Assembly: GCF_016808335.1 (NCBI RefSeq)
Contig: NC_053153.1
Coordinates: 31,689,590-31,753,589, forward strand
From: Panicum virgatum
Lineage: Eukaryota; Streptophyta; Magnoliopsida; Poales; Poaceae
Length of the DNA stretch: 64,000 nt
Reading direction: 5' to 3'
Position numbers and translations under genes: made by a program. Below are positions 1 through 11,134 of this stretch, piece after piece (position 1 is the first letter of the stretch; the number at the start of each line of letters is the position of its first letter). The notes under the pieces were generated by a model. The model saw only the letters and a program-made list of their open reading frames with translations. It made no database searches and was not told the DNA's origin.

Positions 1-1350
1 TGAAACCCATAAAAATTTGCAAAATCAGAAAATCCATAAAAATTTGCATAACTAAAAATAAATAAAAATTTGCAAAACTTTAGAAAACACCAAAAATATT
101 TTCTTTTAATATGTATAGTAAGCATGGTGCAAGTTTTTCTTGTTGAGATGATGAATAGTTGCTCTGTTAATTTCTTTCATATGCTTAGTTACAACTTTAT
201 GCTCTACCTAGTTGTGGGTTTAGTGGCTTAAAATGTTCAAACCTTAAACTTAAACCTTGTAGGTAGCGGAAAGTATGACCCAAATCTAAGTTGTTGTGAG
301 CTATGATATGGTTAAGTAGAGTTGCTATGATCCTCTCTTATGTGATACTTGACATCCGGAGTATTTAATTTGAAAACACAAAAATATAATAAAAGTTCAT
401 CGATGATATGAAATTCCTATCCAAAGTCATATGTTGTTTTTCATTGCAAAACCTTCCACATATGCAACTTGCTATCTCATTGAGCTTTGTCAAATTGTTG
501 TGACCCTTAGTGAGATTCAATTCATACTCCCACGATCAAGATCACATACACGTTTCCACCACATGCTATGCTTCTACACTAGAAGTAAGCAAAATATCTA
601 CCCATCCACAAAATAAAACTCCAAGTCCATGTATGACACCACTCTCTTTCAAAAATATGTCAAGGATATGGGGCTATGCAAAAAGAAAAATAAAAAAAGA
701 TGCATACCCAAAGAAGGTATGCCACATGCTTCGGCATGTCAAAAAAAATTTATATAGCCTCTTATCCAAAAAGAAAGAAAAAGAGAGATGGTGCATACAA
801 AGGAGTTCATACACCATCCACCAAAAATATCCACACACTTGCACATCTTGATCAAGGTTTATAACTTGTTTCTTCTTTGGATCCGGTCTTTGACTTAGCA
901 AAATATGAGAAGCAGGTATGCCTTCAAATCCTCCATACCTACAGCTCCACAAAAATAGCAATTAGAGATAGGTTGAGGAAGAAAGGCAGAATAAAAAGCC
1001 TTGGTGAGGAATTATACACATTGAGCGATCCGAGAGATCATCCGAGGAACTTTATAAACTTCTTTTGAAAAACTTTACAAAACCTCCGGATTGACGGTTG
1101 AGCTAAAGAGAAAGAAATATGAGCACTCTACAATACCGTTCTGACTCTCAACCGCCAAAGATGAGGTGAAGCTATAAGCTCCACAGGAGTAAGGTAAGAG
1201 GTAAGAACAAAAGGCCAACTTATTAAAAGTCAAGGTAAGAAGCATTCGGTTGTGCCTAAGTATGAGTTCGAAATTTAACATTGTAGCAACTCCTGATCAA
1301 CAATGAGCGCCTTATTTTGCGCAGGGACGAGCAAAAGGCTACCTTGGGGG
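1..1350 (+). mobile_element. 3' internal non-coding region of a Gypsy-type LTR retrotransposon
   Basis: No credible protein is encoded here. The sequence is AT-rich, opens with a repeated CATAAAAATTTGCAAAA-like motif, and ends in a G-rich tract (1341-1350, accttggggg) directly before a TG that starts an LTR. A purine/G-rich tract abutting an LTR is the usual polypurine tract of a retrotransposon, so I read this as the 3' untranslated internal part of an element running on the plus strand. The left end lies outside the window. Family assignment (Athila/Tat-like Gypsy) is inference from layout only. Confidence 0.45.
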
Positions 1351-2823
1351 TGTTGTGGACGGTCGTTAAGTATGAAATATGACCATCAACTATACTTATT
1401 AAAGAAGAAAAACTATACCTCTTACTCGCATATTTGTATCACTAACCTAGTTCCACAGTTGTTTTCGAGAATTTATGTTTTCAGGAGCACAAGTCCGGAA
1501 TAAGACGAAAACACGACGAATACGCAGACAGAAGACATAGATGATCGTGTCCTACGTAACATGAGCAAAGGAGGCCCACATACCAGACCAAACCGACCAA
1601 CTAAGCCCCGGCACCGACCATTTGACATTTTGACGTCAGGACCCACCAGGCACTGTACTAGAGAAGGTCGGTGGCAAATGGCTCCAAGGGGGGGTCGGCC
1701 GACCCCACCTGGCAGCCACTGTGGAGTTTTGGCAGGAAGCTTGATCCTATCCTCTAGAGGTCGGTTAGGCATGTTTTCATGTATAGATTTGGCGGGAACC
1801 GACCTCAAGCACTATATAAGGGGCCTCCCACCACTCTCCCACACACACCACTTGAAGGCCTCTCTCTCTACACTCTCTTGTGACTTGTACTCCTTAGGGT
1901 AGTGGAGCTAGGCTAGTACTTCATATTCTTAGCGAATCCAGTCATCCTCGGGGTCGGCGAGCAATCCTCGGCCTCTTGTATGGCTTTGTATTCCGACTTT
2001 CTTTAAGCTATTCATATTGAATTCATTCTTGGTTATCTTGCTATTTTCGTAGCTTGCTTAGCCTTGATCAGTGCTTTACCAAGTTATTCTAGTTGCATGC
2101 TTAGACTAGATGATCTGGGTAAGGATATCGGTTCGTTGTGCTTTCGGGCTTGCCTTAGCATCTTACCTATCCATCCGAAGGGTGGGAGACTCGGGGGTGC
2201 TAGGGTAGTGACCTCATATGCGGGCATGGTGCCTGGGTATGCGGGATCTTTCGGATATGAGGGTGCTCCACGGTATGACTGGGGCAGACCACAGGTGGTG
2301 ACAGCCCTGTCGGTCCGCCGGGAAGCTGCTTCTCGGTTAGCGTACTCCCCGACGTTCGGGTATGGTGTAGGAGTTCATGCAAAGATGAAACATGACTGGA
2401 TGTTCTCCAGTGCGGGTCATTCTCCCCGATGTCCCTAATTTCCCAGCACCAGCAGCTCTAAGCAATGTGGCTAATGTAACTTATCCGCTAATATGAATAG
2501 TATACTAGGAATCTTGACTATGCTCCCAGTAACCTTAGAATTGCTTGTTTATTCTGTATTCATGAGAGTTGGCTATTTTGTGTGTGTCACATTACCCCTG
2601 ATTATCATTCATTTATCACCTACCCCTTTATAGTCGGTGGTCTTCATCTTGCTTCATACATAACATGGTTATGCAACTAAGTAAATACACTTTACACAAC
2701 CTAGCCATCCCTTGGGAAAATATAAATAACAATACCCGGAATACTTCCGGGTGAAATGCTACAACGGTATATCCATGCGCTTGTGGATCTTTCTGTAAAC
2801 GTTAAGACATACCAACACCAGCA
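1351..2823 (+). mobile_element. LTR of a Gypsy-type retrotransposon
   Basis: The segment starts TGTTGTGGAC after a G-rich tract and ends ...ACCAGCA, giving TG...CA termini. A TATA box (tatataa, 1813-1819) lies about one third in, with a pyrimidine-rich tract after it, as expected for U3/R. Directly downstream, 2826-2843 resembles the common grass primer-binding site TGGCGCCGTTGCCGGGGA at about 13 of 18 positions. The LTR is therefore bordered by a 3'-type signal on its left and a 5'-type signal on its right. No target duplication could be defined. The right boundary is the less certain one. Confidence 0.45.
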
Positions 2824-3691
2824 TTTCTGGCGGCATTGCTAGGAACTAACCACTCCTAGTAGCGACACTAAGAAATGCCAACAATATAATTATTGGTCTG
2901 TCGGGTAACATCCCGATGTAACCACTGAATATCCGATCGTAACACAAGTATACGTCCCACACGAAGGCGAGTCAGAGATACAACATTCCATAATATTTTA
3001 CATCACATAGATAAGAGATGTAATTTACATTAGAGTTTTGAAGCTAGTAAACTAAAATTCTAGCTTTTACAAACTTATTTAAAAGATTCTAAAAGAGATA
3101 AAAGTAAGCTACGCTTACTTTAGAAGTTATGCAGCGGAATTTAAAACACAACTATACACCAACATCTTAGGGTAGATGCCATGGTAAGCCCGAGCATGAC
3201 ATCATTCAGCCGAGTCATTGCTGGTCGAAGATGGTTCCCATTCCATAGACCGGCTAGAAGGTAAAACACTAGGCCAAACTAAACTAGTGTTTGGATCTTC
3301 CAAAGTCATCCCTGAAAACAAAGTCACCAACAAGACTTACTCAGCAAGACTGATCCGACTAAGGGTATATAGTAGTCCCATATCTAGACATGCTAGGCTT
3401 GAAAAGGTTTTGGGTTTTCTTTTGCTGAAAAGTCACAAAGAGTATGTCCTTAATTTTTAAATTTTAGCTTTCAAATTCTAGTTGTATTAATCATTCTAGG
3501 TATACACCTATCTATACAAATATTGTAGAGGAATTAATTTTATCCAACCATATTTGGTATCATCATTGTTCCGCTTCTTACTCTATGTAGCAAAGGAGTC
3601 AAGCAGTCTCAAATTCCGTGAGAAACGGACGATTCTGAATCGAATTTCCAACCTCGCAAGGATAAACCTAGCACACACGCTTGGAGTACTG
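2824..3691. other. Retroelement debris, no gene
   Basis: This stretch begins with the PBS-like sequence and a nested inverted repeat (2821-2878). It then runs into AT-rich sequence with no ORF of interest. The text resembles the 5' leader or LTR-proximal sequence of a large grass retroelement, but no boundary, LTR or domain could be fixed. Confidence 0.3.
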
Positions 3692-4432
3692 TCAAGTCAC
3701 TGCCAAGCAACCGTTTGCTTCCCATTTCGGTTCATGGATCAGGGCCACTCTCCCCGACTTCCCAGGCACGATACTGACCAAACTATCTAGATCTTCCCAG
3801 AACTGCTTCTTAGTGCTCTCACTAAGGCCTACCTGAGGGGCATAGACACTAATCACATTCACAGCTGAATCTCCAACTACTATCCGGACTAGGATAACCC
3901 GGTCACCTCGCCATCTAACATCTACAACTCCATCCTTAAGGCTCATATCGATCAAGATACCGACACCATTCCTACCCGATATTGCCCCCATGTACCAAAG
4001 CTTGAATCCAGTACCCTCAACCTCCTTCGCCTTCTGGCCCTTCCATTTAGTCTCCTGCATGCATAGAATATTTGCATGCCTCCGAATTGCAACATCAACT
4101 AGCTCTCGCAACTTACCCGTTAGGGACCCTATGTTCCAGCTACCTATACGAATCCTAGTTGGCTCGACTAGCTTTTTTACCCTTCGCACCCGTCGAGGGA
4201 AGTGCGAAGACCCTTGCTCATTTATCACTACACCCGGGCGTAGATGTAGCGCGCCACTCAGGTGACGACCAGACCCTTGCTCACTTATCATCGTACCTAG
4301 GTCACGATACGACGCGCCATTGGTGGTGTGGCGGCCCGGCCCTTGCCCACTTATCACCACACCCGGGTTCCAATGTGGCGCGTCGCTAAAAGAGTTACGC
4401 CCCAACGAGTTTCTTATGGGTTTCATATCCAT
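3692..4432 (-). pseudogene. LINE-type endonuclease (EEP domain) fragment
   Basis: The minus-strand ORF of 246 codons carries the N-terminal half of an endonuclease/exonuclease/phosphatase domain: RIGSWNIGSLTGKLREL near residues 93-109, a QETKWKG motif with the catalytic glutamate near 127, and NGVGILI near 155. This arrangement is the apurinic-like endonuclease of plant non-LTR retrotransposons. The ORF then loses homology and ends early, so the C-terminal catalytic Asp/His motifs and the whole reverse transcriptase are missing. Residues 20-75 are a degenerate repeat (three GVVI/TMI-x-EQGxGRH-like units), which at DNA level is a CCCTTGCTCACTTATCAC repeat. It is a truncated relic and not a host gene. 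Confidence 0.7.
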
Positions 4433-4618
4433 TAGAGTGGCTATTTTTTATGCTGGTTTGCCAAACCTACCACAACCCTCCTCCTTTACCCAGGCTTGGG
4501 ACCAGCTATGTTGAGACGACTCAAGAAAGTCTTCCAGTCAACACTGGCGGAGTTACTGAATATCTAAAAGTTTTGAAAAAATATATAGTACATAGTATAT
4601 AACATGTATATATACTAA

Positions 4619-4835
4619 GAGGGTATTTAGTTGATGAAAAAGTTTGGGTTCTGCTACCGTAGCACATTTCGTTGTTATTGTCAATTAATGTTCAATCATA
4701 GACTAATTAAGCTTTAAAGATTCATCTCGTATAAATCAGTTAAATTGTGTAATTAGTTATTTTTTCAACTGCATTTAGTGCTCTATGCATGTGTCCGAAG
4801 ATTCGAGGTGCAATTTTTTTTAACTAAACACCCTC
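4619..4835. mobile_element. Tourist-like MITE
   Basis: A 217-bp element has terminal inverted repeats GAGGGTATTTAGTT and AACTAAACACCCTC (one mismatch). It is preceded by TAA and followed by TAG, a decayed form of the 3-bp TAA/TTA duplication of PIF/Harbinger elements. The interior is AT-rich and non-coding. Related copies occur at 21832, 31640, 33024 and 57057. Confidence 0.7.
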
Positions 4836-4850
4836 TAGAAATAGAAAATA

Positions 4851-5003
4851 CATTCTCCGTCCCAGTACAAAAGGCGCCACCTCTGGTTTAAAGAATGGAT
4901 TTCTGTGAACACTAATATTTAATTCTCTCTATCTAGAGAGAGCACATCTTATATTATGGGACTTGAGTAAAAAAGATTATGTCATATATTAGGGCGGAGG
5001 GAG
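4851..5003. mobile_element. Stowaway-like MITE
   Basis: A 153-bp AT-rich element has a left end CATTCTCCGTCCCAGT and a right end GGGCGGAGGGAG, flanked by TA on both sides. These are the CTCCCTCCGTCCC-type ends and TA duplication of Stowaway (Tc1/mariner-derived) MITEs. The left terminus is mutated. Confidence 0.7.
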
Positions 5004-5953
5004 TAATACCAAAAAAAACTACAACTTTGCAGTTGAAAAGTTTTTAAATTAAAATTGTTTAGAGTCCCAAAATTTAATTTTAACTTTTAAATTTTAAAAT
5101 ATATAAACTTAAAATAATATTTTGAGACCCTAAACAGTTTTAATTCAAAAATATTTCAACTATAAAATTGTAGATTACATCGAGGGCTACCATTTTGATG
5201 TAAAGTTTATCTTCATTCAAGTTCATATGAAAAAGTTTAGGGACCGGAATAACATGATTTGAGAAAATTTGAGGACGTAAACGTTTGATTTTCTAATTTA
5301 GGGACCGGGATGACACAGTGGAACAAGTTTATGGATCGAGATGACACAGATGGACAAGTTTGCGGATCTTGATGGTCGATTTGTGAGTTTAGGGACCGGG
5401 ATGACACAACGACACAAGTTTAGAGACCGGTGATGTACTTTACTCTTTATATTGTGTCTTGGGCTCAAATATCCACTCCTCCTCCTCCTCCTCCTCAAGA
5501 CCCAGTTGCGGTGGCCAAAACTGCTCACCCTCAATCGATGCACATCCTAGATAAAATAAATTATTAAAATTTTAAAATTTTCAACATATAGATAATAGAT
5601 GTACATCTGACTTTTATAGTAGATGGAAGAACATTTTTTAGTTCAGACAGCTTCTTCTTTGCCACAGCTTTCTCTAAGAAAGACCTCAAATCAGTGGCAG
5701 CACTGGCCCCTTCTTCTCCTTCATGTTTTAGACCTACAAATTAAAATTATTCAAGTTGACGACTCACGGCCACAAATTCACTAAAGATACAATTCCTAAT
5801 ATGCAGAAATATAGGAATATGAAATTAGGAATTTGAGAAATTTACCTAGAAATTCACAGCCACACGCAAAGCAAACGGGTCCATGGCGGACGATGGAAAT
5901 GATCAACTGCAAAAGAAATCCCGCACACAAAAATTCAGACTTGGTTTCCCTTA
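5004..5953. other. AT-rich intergenic sequence with a short degenerate repeat
   Basis: No gene is seen. Between about 5230 and 5440 the phrase AAGTTTAGGGACCGGGATGA recurs three to four times in degenerate form, roughly every 40-60 bp. This looks like the subterminal repeats of a DNA transposon, but no terminal pair was found. A short CTC microsatellite lies near 5477-5494. Confidence 0.35.
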
Positions 5954-5961
5954 TCATCATA

Positions 5962-6890
5962 TCGAGGTGGGCAAATAAAGCCAACAACCGAGAACCGAAC
6001 CGAAAGAATCGAGAACCAGAACCAAAAAAACCAAAACCGAGAAGTTCGGTTCCTTGTTAGGATCCTGTTTCTCAGGAACCAAATTTACCCCATTCTTTTG
6101 GTTCGGTTCTTAAGTACTGAACATAGTAATATTCAGCCCAATAACTCTTGGGCCTAGTAGTGCACCGGCCCAACTAAACCCTAAGGCACTGGGCACACAA
6201 GTCAAAGGCCAGTCGGCCACCCCCACCGCAACTCCCCATCCTCAGTCGGCCGGCGGCCACCCAGAGGGAAAGCTTGAGCTCCTCCTCTGGCCTCAACGAC
6301 TCCCACCTTCGCCGCCCCTGTGACGTTGTTGCCGCCCTCCACTGCCATCCCCCGGTCGCCGCCCCTCACTCGCCCAGTGCCCGTCGGCCGGTCACCGCCT
6401 GCGCTCGCCCGCTGAACGCTACCGCTCCGGCGCTCCCTCATCTACCCCCGCTCGGGGCTCTCCCCTCCTCTACACGCGGCGCACCACCGTTCCCTCCTCC
6501 ACACCTCCACTCCCCGGCGGCGCCATCGCTCCATACTCCACATCTTCTCCCCACGTGCGAGGATCCAGGCATCAGGGGCGGGGTCAGCCACCTCGCCGGC
6601 CAGCGCGTGCGGGCGGCGGAGGCCACCCCGCCAGGCGCGCGGCGAACGTGTGTGCAGCTCGACGGTGCTTTGGCGACCCCCTGTGTCTGCATTTTATTTT
6701 AATTTTGTGAACTGTGTTTTGATAGGTTCCATTCTTTCGGTTAGAACCGGAACAGAACCAAAAGAACCAAAACCGAATTTCCTCGGTTCCTAAAAAGAAC
6801 CGATCGGTACCTATTTTTGAAGAACCGAATTTGTGTAGGAACCGAAGAACCGAACTGATCGGTTCGGTTAGAACCGAATGCCCAGGCCTA
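5962..6890. mobile_element. Non-autonomous hAT element with GC-rich insert
   Basis: The 929-bp element is flanked by the 8-bp direct repeat TCATCATA (5954-5961 and 6891-6898), the target duplication size of hAT transposons. Its ends are imperfect inverted repeats, TCGAGGTGGGCA on the left and TAGGCCTGGGCA when the right end is read inward. Subterminal arrays of GGTTCGGTT/AACCGAACC motifs lie at about 5990-6120 and 6720-6880 and are likely transposase-binding sites. The core (about 6140-6700) is very different: GC-rich, with housekeeping-promoter motifs and a 142-codon plus-strand ORF (6274-6702) of low complexity (Pro/Ala/His/Ser-rich). No transposase is present, so movement would need a partner in trans. 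Confidence 0.8.
6149..6184 (+). promoter_or_regulatory. Site II and telo-box motif cluster
   Basis: Within 36 bp lie TGGGCC (6149-6154), GGCCCA (6167-6172) and AAACCCTAA (6176-6184). TGGGCY site II elements combined with a telo box are the established promoter signature of plant ribosomal-protein and other growth-related genes. The cluster sits inside the hAT element just upstream of its GC-rich core. I infer that a host gene promoter and first exon were captured; a promoter of the hAT family's own gene is the alternative. Confidence 0.5.
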
Positions 6891-6898
6891 TCATCATA

Positions 6899-7798
6899 TC
6901 CTGTTACCCTTGTGTCTGGACTGCAGTGGTGCTCTGTCACCGACCCTACTCAGTGCTCATTGTGTGCCCATGGAAGCGCCGCACGTGGCATGCCAGCACG
7001 CCGCCCCCGGAGCGCGGCTCGGCGCGTGCCTTTCCCCCACTGCTGCTGGGCACAGCATAAGGCAGCCGGCGAGCGCAGCTGCACAGGAGACAGACCGGCG
7101 ATGTGCATCCGCACTCGCGACGATAAATGATGGAATTTTTGCTTTAGTTCACGAAACATTTTAGAAATTTCAAATAAATCTCCAAGATTTATATATGTGT
7201 GCATGAGGAGAAGTGAGCTAGTGATGCAACCTTTTAGTTCCACCTTACTAGTTGAAGTGGAGTATGACCAATGTAAATATGTAGATTATCTTCACCGCTC
7301 TAAGCTATGTATGTGGGGAGAGGAGAGGTTCACACACGCTCACTCGTCTCACCGGGCCCGGCCGGACGTGGCGTGGTGTGGCAAAGGGCACGGGCGCACA
7401 ACGTCCGCGTGAATGGTCCGCCGAAATCCGACCCCTCGCCTTGCAGAGGCGATGCTTCCTTTTGCTATTTTTTTTATTTTTTTTACTTGGCCTATGGAAG
7501 TCTAATCAGTTTTCTAATTTTTTGGATCTGATCACGATGCGAGGTCATGGGCTCTCCTATATATACGATCTATTGGTCTCCACCAAAACACGATCCAATC
7601 GAGTTTGGGTTTTGCCTCTCCTCGCTGCTGGGCCGCCTTCGTAGCTTTCTCCATCCCGAGCACATGCATGCACTAGCAAACACGAAAGCAGGTCTCCAGA
7701 ACCATTTGTTCTTGTGATCCTGCATCGGGAGAGGACGAATCAGGTTTTTAGGAAGCACCAAACGTGATTTTCACCACGACTCGTCCTCCATCCAAGTC
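6899..7798. other. Unassigned single-copy-looking sequence
   Basis: The segment is moderately GC-rich at 6960-7100 and 7330-7440 and AT-rich elsewhere. Several short ORFs overlap in different frames with no recognisable domain. A TATA-like cctatatatacg at about 7556-7567, followed by a CT-rich stretch, could be a promoter relic, but no coding exon follows before the CACTA copy. Confidence 0.3.
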
Positions 7799-8510
7799 GG
7801 CTACTGCTCCCCTAATAATCATTTTCAGGGGCGGGCGATGCCACCACCCACCCATAAAAATATTTTTCATTTAGATCTTTACATATAGCAAAACAAATAA
7901 AAAAGTGAAACTTCTTCACTATGATTATTGTGAACTATAGAAATAAAAAATATGCTAAGTGTATTTCAGTTTTTATAAAAGTTATGATTGTGGAAACCTC
8001 ATAGTATGAGTTGAGTTATATGAGATATTATATAGTTGTAGCTATTAAAGAACTTATAATAATTTTTTGAACCATTAAATAATCTTAAATGAAAAATTTT
8101 CAACTACAATATTTTATATCTCGTCATTCTCTACATTTTGATGTAAAGTTTGACAAATATAAAGTTTGACTTCATCCGAGATCATACGAAAAAATTATGA
8201 TTTTTTTCGTGTGGTATCATTTGTAGGGGTGGGTGCATTTTTAGGGGGTGGGTGCCACCATTTATAGGAGCGGATGATAGTGTCACCCACCCATAAAAAT
8301 ACTCTTTATAGGGTCGGGTGATGTCATCACCTGCCCCTAAAAATAACACCCATTTGTAGGCGGGTGATAGCGTTATCGGCCCCTAAAAAGAAAATACATT
8401 TTTAGGGGGCGGGTCAAATGCTATAGTAGCCCCAATTTTTTTAATCAACGGATACATTTTAATCCATAAAAAAATCGGAGCCTTGCTACAAAATCATTTT
8501 TGTAGTAGTG
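7799..8510. mobile_element. CACTA (En/Spm-like) non-autonomous element
   Basis: The right end, read inward, is CACTACTACAAAAATGATTT, a typical CACTA terminus. Subterminal repeats of the GGGGCGGGTGATG/CACCCGCCCCTA type lie at both sides (7828-7857 and 8220-8410), and the core is AT-rich and non-coding. The left end (ctactgctcccctaata near 7799) is degenerate, so the left boundary is approximate. The core is clearly related to the copy at 38880-39490. Confidence 0.65.
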
Positions 8511-9722
8511 TGAGGCGGTGTGGAATACCCCATAGCAACCGAATATCGTTGCCGAACCAACAATGACAGGTACATAGACGGCAGCATGCATCAAATCGAT
8601 GAATCTAATACCCTTAACCAAGGGAAGAAGTTAAATAAAGTGGTTCCTTTTCTTTCTTTTGCGAGTGGGGAAAGGTGGATAGATATACCCCCTGTTGAAT
8701 CCAATACCCTTAACATGTGTATGGAAAGGTAGCTAGAGAAGTGATGCCCAGGTCTCTCGAATCCAATACCCTAATAACATGTCAAACAAAGATGCTACGC
8801 TTGCACTGTCTCCCATTGATGAATTTGTGGGCCGGCCTAACCATGCTTGAGCAGGAAGCGAATGGAACCTCAATACCTCATCACATCACATCACATCACA
8901 TCACATCATAGAGCAAGAAGCAACTTGCATTGGATCGTTGGTTAACCCCTCATGCATGTGCGCCAAAATCGCTTTAGCAACCGGTCCCCGTCTACGCCGC
9001 CGCCGTCGATGCGCATGGCCCTCTGCCCGCCGCCGCTCCGTGTCGATCGTTCCCCAGCCACACCCACCCAACAACACAGCAGGTCATTGCTTGCAAATCC
9101 GTTGCTGCTATTAGCTAGCTACTTCATCTTCTTGTTGATCACGATCCCATTCTCCTATCACACTCCCAATTAAATTAAACCTGGATTATTACTTAACCCT
9201 CGAAATTAATTAAGCAGACTAAGGGAAACGACGCAGCTAGAAGAGGTCACGCACGCACAGCATGTTTGAATCATGAGTGTGAATTGTTCGATCGGCTGGC
9301 TGGTAGCTCCAAGCGAAGAGTCAAATGCCGACCTGTGTGCGGTGCGACCGAGCATGGGAAAAAAATTAAAATTGAAATTGGGGGAGCGCCGAGTAAGACA
9401 AGCAGGCCAGGAGGGCAACCCGGCCAACTGCTTCCTCCATCCGTCCAGATAAGATAGCGACGCCGCCTTGCACTTGCACGCGCCCAGCCAGTGATCCGCG
9501 CTTTTGGCATGCGTTCGTGTTGCTTGCTCCTCTCTTAATTTAACCTCTCCTCTCTTAATTTAACCTGCCCTCCCCTCTTGCGTTGTCTTCCCATCATGCT
9601 CATGCCAAAAGGGCTAGCTGCAGGCTAGGCCAGGGTAGGGTATAGCTAGGATGGGTTTACCGCAAACAGACGACATGCAGGAGCACACAAAGACACATAC
9701 AGCTTCTAGAGAAAGACAGAAT
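8511..9722. other. Unassigned intergenic sequence
   Basis: No gene is supported. The phrase GAATCCAATACCCTTAA recurs three times (about 8600, 8696 and 8757) and CTCTCCTCTCTTAATTTAAC twice (about 9531-9565). The remaining text looks like ordinary grass intergenic DNA ending at the Copia target site. Confidence 0.35.
8877..8909. repeat. (TCACA)n microsatellite
   Basis: About six uninterrupted units of the pentamer ATCAC/TCACA. Confidence 0.9.
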
Positions 9723-9727
9723 ACTAC

Positions 9728-10430
9728 TGTTGGAAAAATAGACAACTGCAAGTTTAAATTCCGAACTAGATCTATCATGACGAGAATTAAACCTAACATG
9801 CATGACTCTAACATACTAGACAGTACGTATATCATAAACATGATCTCAAAAAACATGATTATGAAACAGATCTGATCACAAAATACGTACTGCGCGGGAG
9901 CCGTCGGGAAGACGAAAGGTGCAGACGAGATGAAGACGGTCCTTCGAACGGAGCGCAGCAACCGGCATTGCAGACGACGGTACGCCGCAGCTCCTGACTT
10001 GGACGGAGGACAAGCCGTGGCGAAGAAGATGAGCAGTCGCGCTTAGCGCTTCCCAAAAACCTTATTCGCCCTCTCCCGGTGCAGGATCGCAAGAGCGAGC
10101 GGTTCCGGAAACCTACTCTCCTGTTCGCCGGTGCACGCCGGCGCTCGGGATGGAGAAGACTACGGTGGCGGCGGAGCAACGAGAGGAGGCAAAACCCTAA
10201 CTCAGATTAGATCTTCTTATGAATTCCCAAACCTTGGGGACTCTACGTATAACGATCTATGGTGCACTTTTTCCATGAGGGAGGTGGTCCGTATTTAAAG
10301 GGAGAAAAACCCCCTACACCCTCGTTCATTAGCAATACAGGACTAATAGATGGTGTACCTCCTCTTAGCGCTAATGTGCATTTGAGATTTATTAGGATTA
10401 TTTATATGGGCCAAGCCCATAAATCTAACA
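9728..10430 (-). repeat. 3' LTR of the Copia element
   Basis: 703 bp with TG...CA ends, about 95% identical to the right LTR. Read on the minus strand, it is preceded by a purine-rich tract (ggtgagggat, 10431-10440), the polypurine tract that primes plus-strand synthesis. Confidence 0.95.
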
Positions 10431-11134
10431 ATCCCTCACCAGATCTCAAATACCCATTTATAGATTTTGCCTGTTTCTCACTAGTGTTTGATATACCAGT
10501 GTTTTAGTGAGGACTATTAAGTTGAACTCTCACCTAGAGCTCCAAGCTACACTTATCCACAACTTGAACAATAGACTACGCCTTGAATTGCAAGTTTGGT
10601 GCGAACAAGTTTCACTTAAAGTCATAACCAGTACATGGCTGCCAGTAGCCTTCTCCGCGGGTGGAGCATATACGTCGTACTCCCTGGTCTCTTCATGAGT
10701 TTACTAGAGATCACTCAAATCTCACATACTGCGACGTTAGACAGTCAGACTCATATAGGTGTGTTCTTTCAAGAATGCTCTGTACGACAGCACCTTTGCT
10801 CATTAGAGCCAACAGAAACATATTAAGGCAAATAGCCAACCTGCCTTACAGCAACTGAAAGTATTGCAACTTTTCTTAGAGAGGGTTTAACCATTACACT
10901 CCTCAGTTCACCATCAGCTTGTTCTCCCCAAGTCCTAATTCACGGGATCTCCGATCACATAGGTTGGGTTACCACTGTGGCAACTTATACGGGTCTCATA
11001 CCCATCTCCCTTGATGCACTATCTATCACATTCCGTGATAATCCTTTTGTAAAGGGAACTGCCAGGTTTTTGTTTGTTTGAATATAAGTCACACTTATCA
11101 CTCCGGAGTTTCTCAACTTCCTGACAGACTTCAG

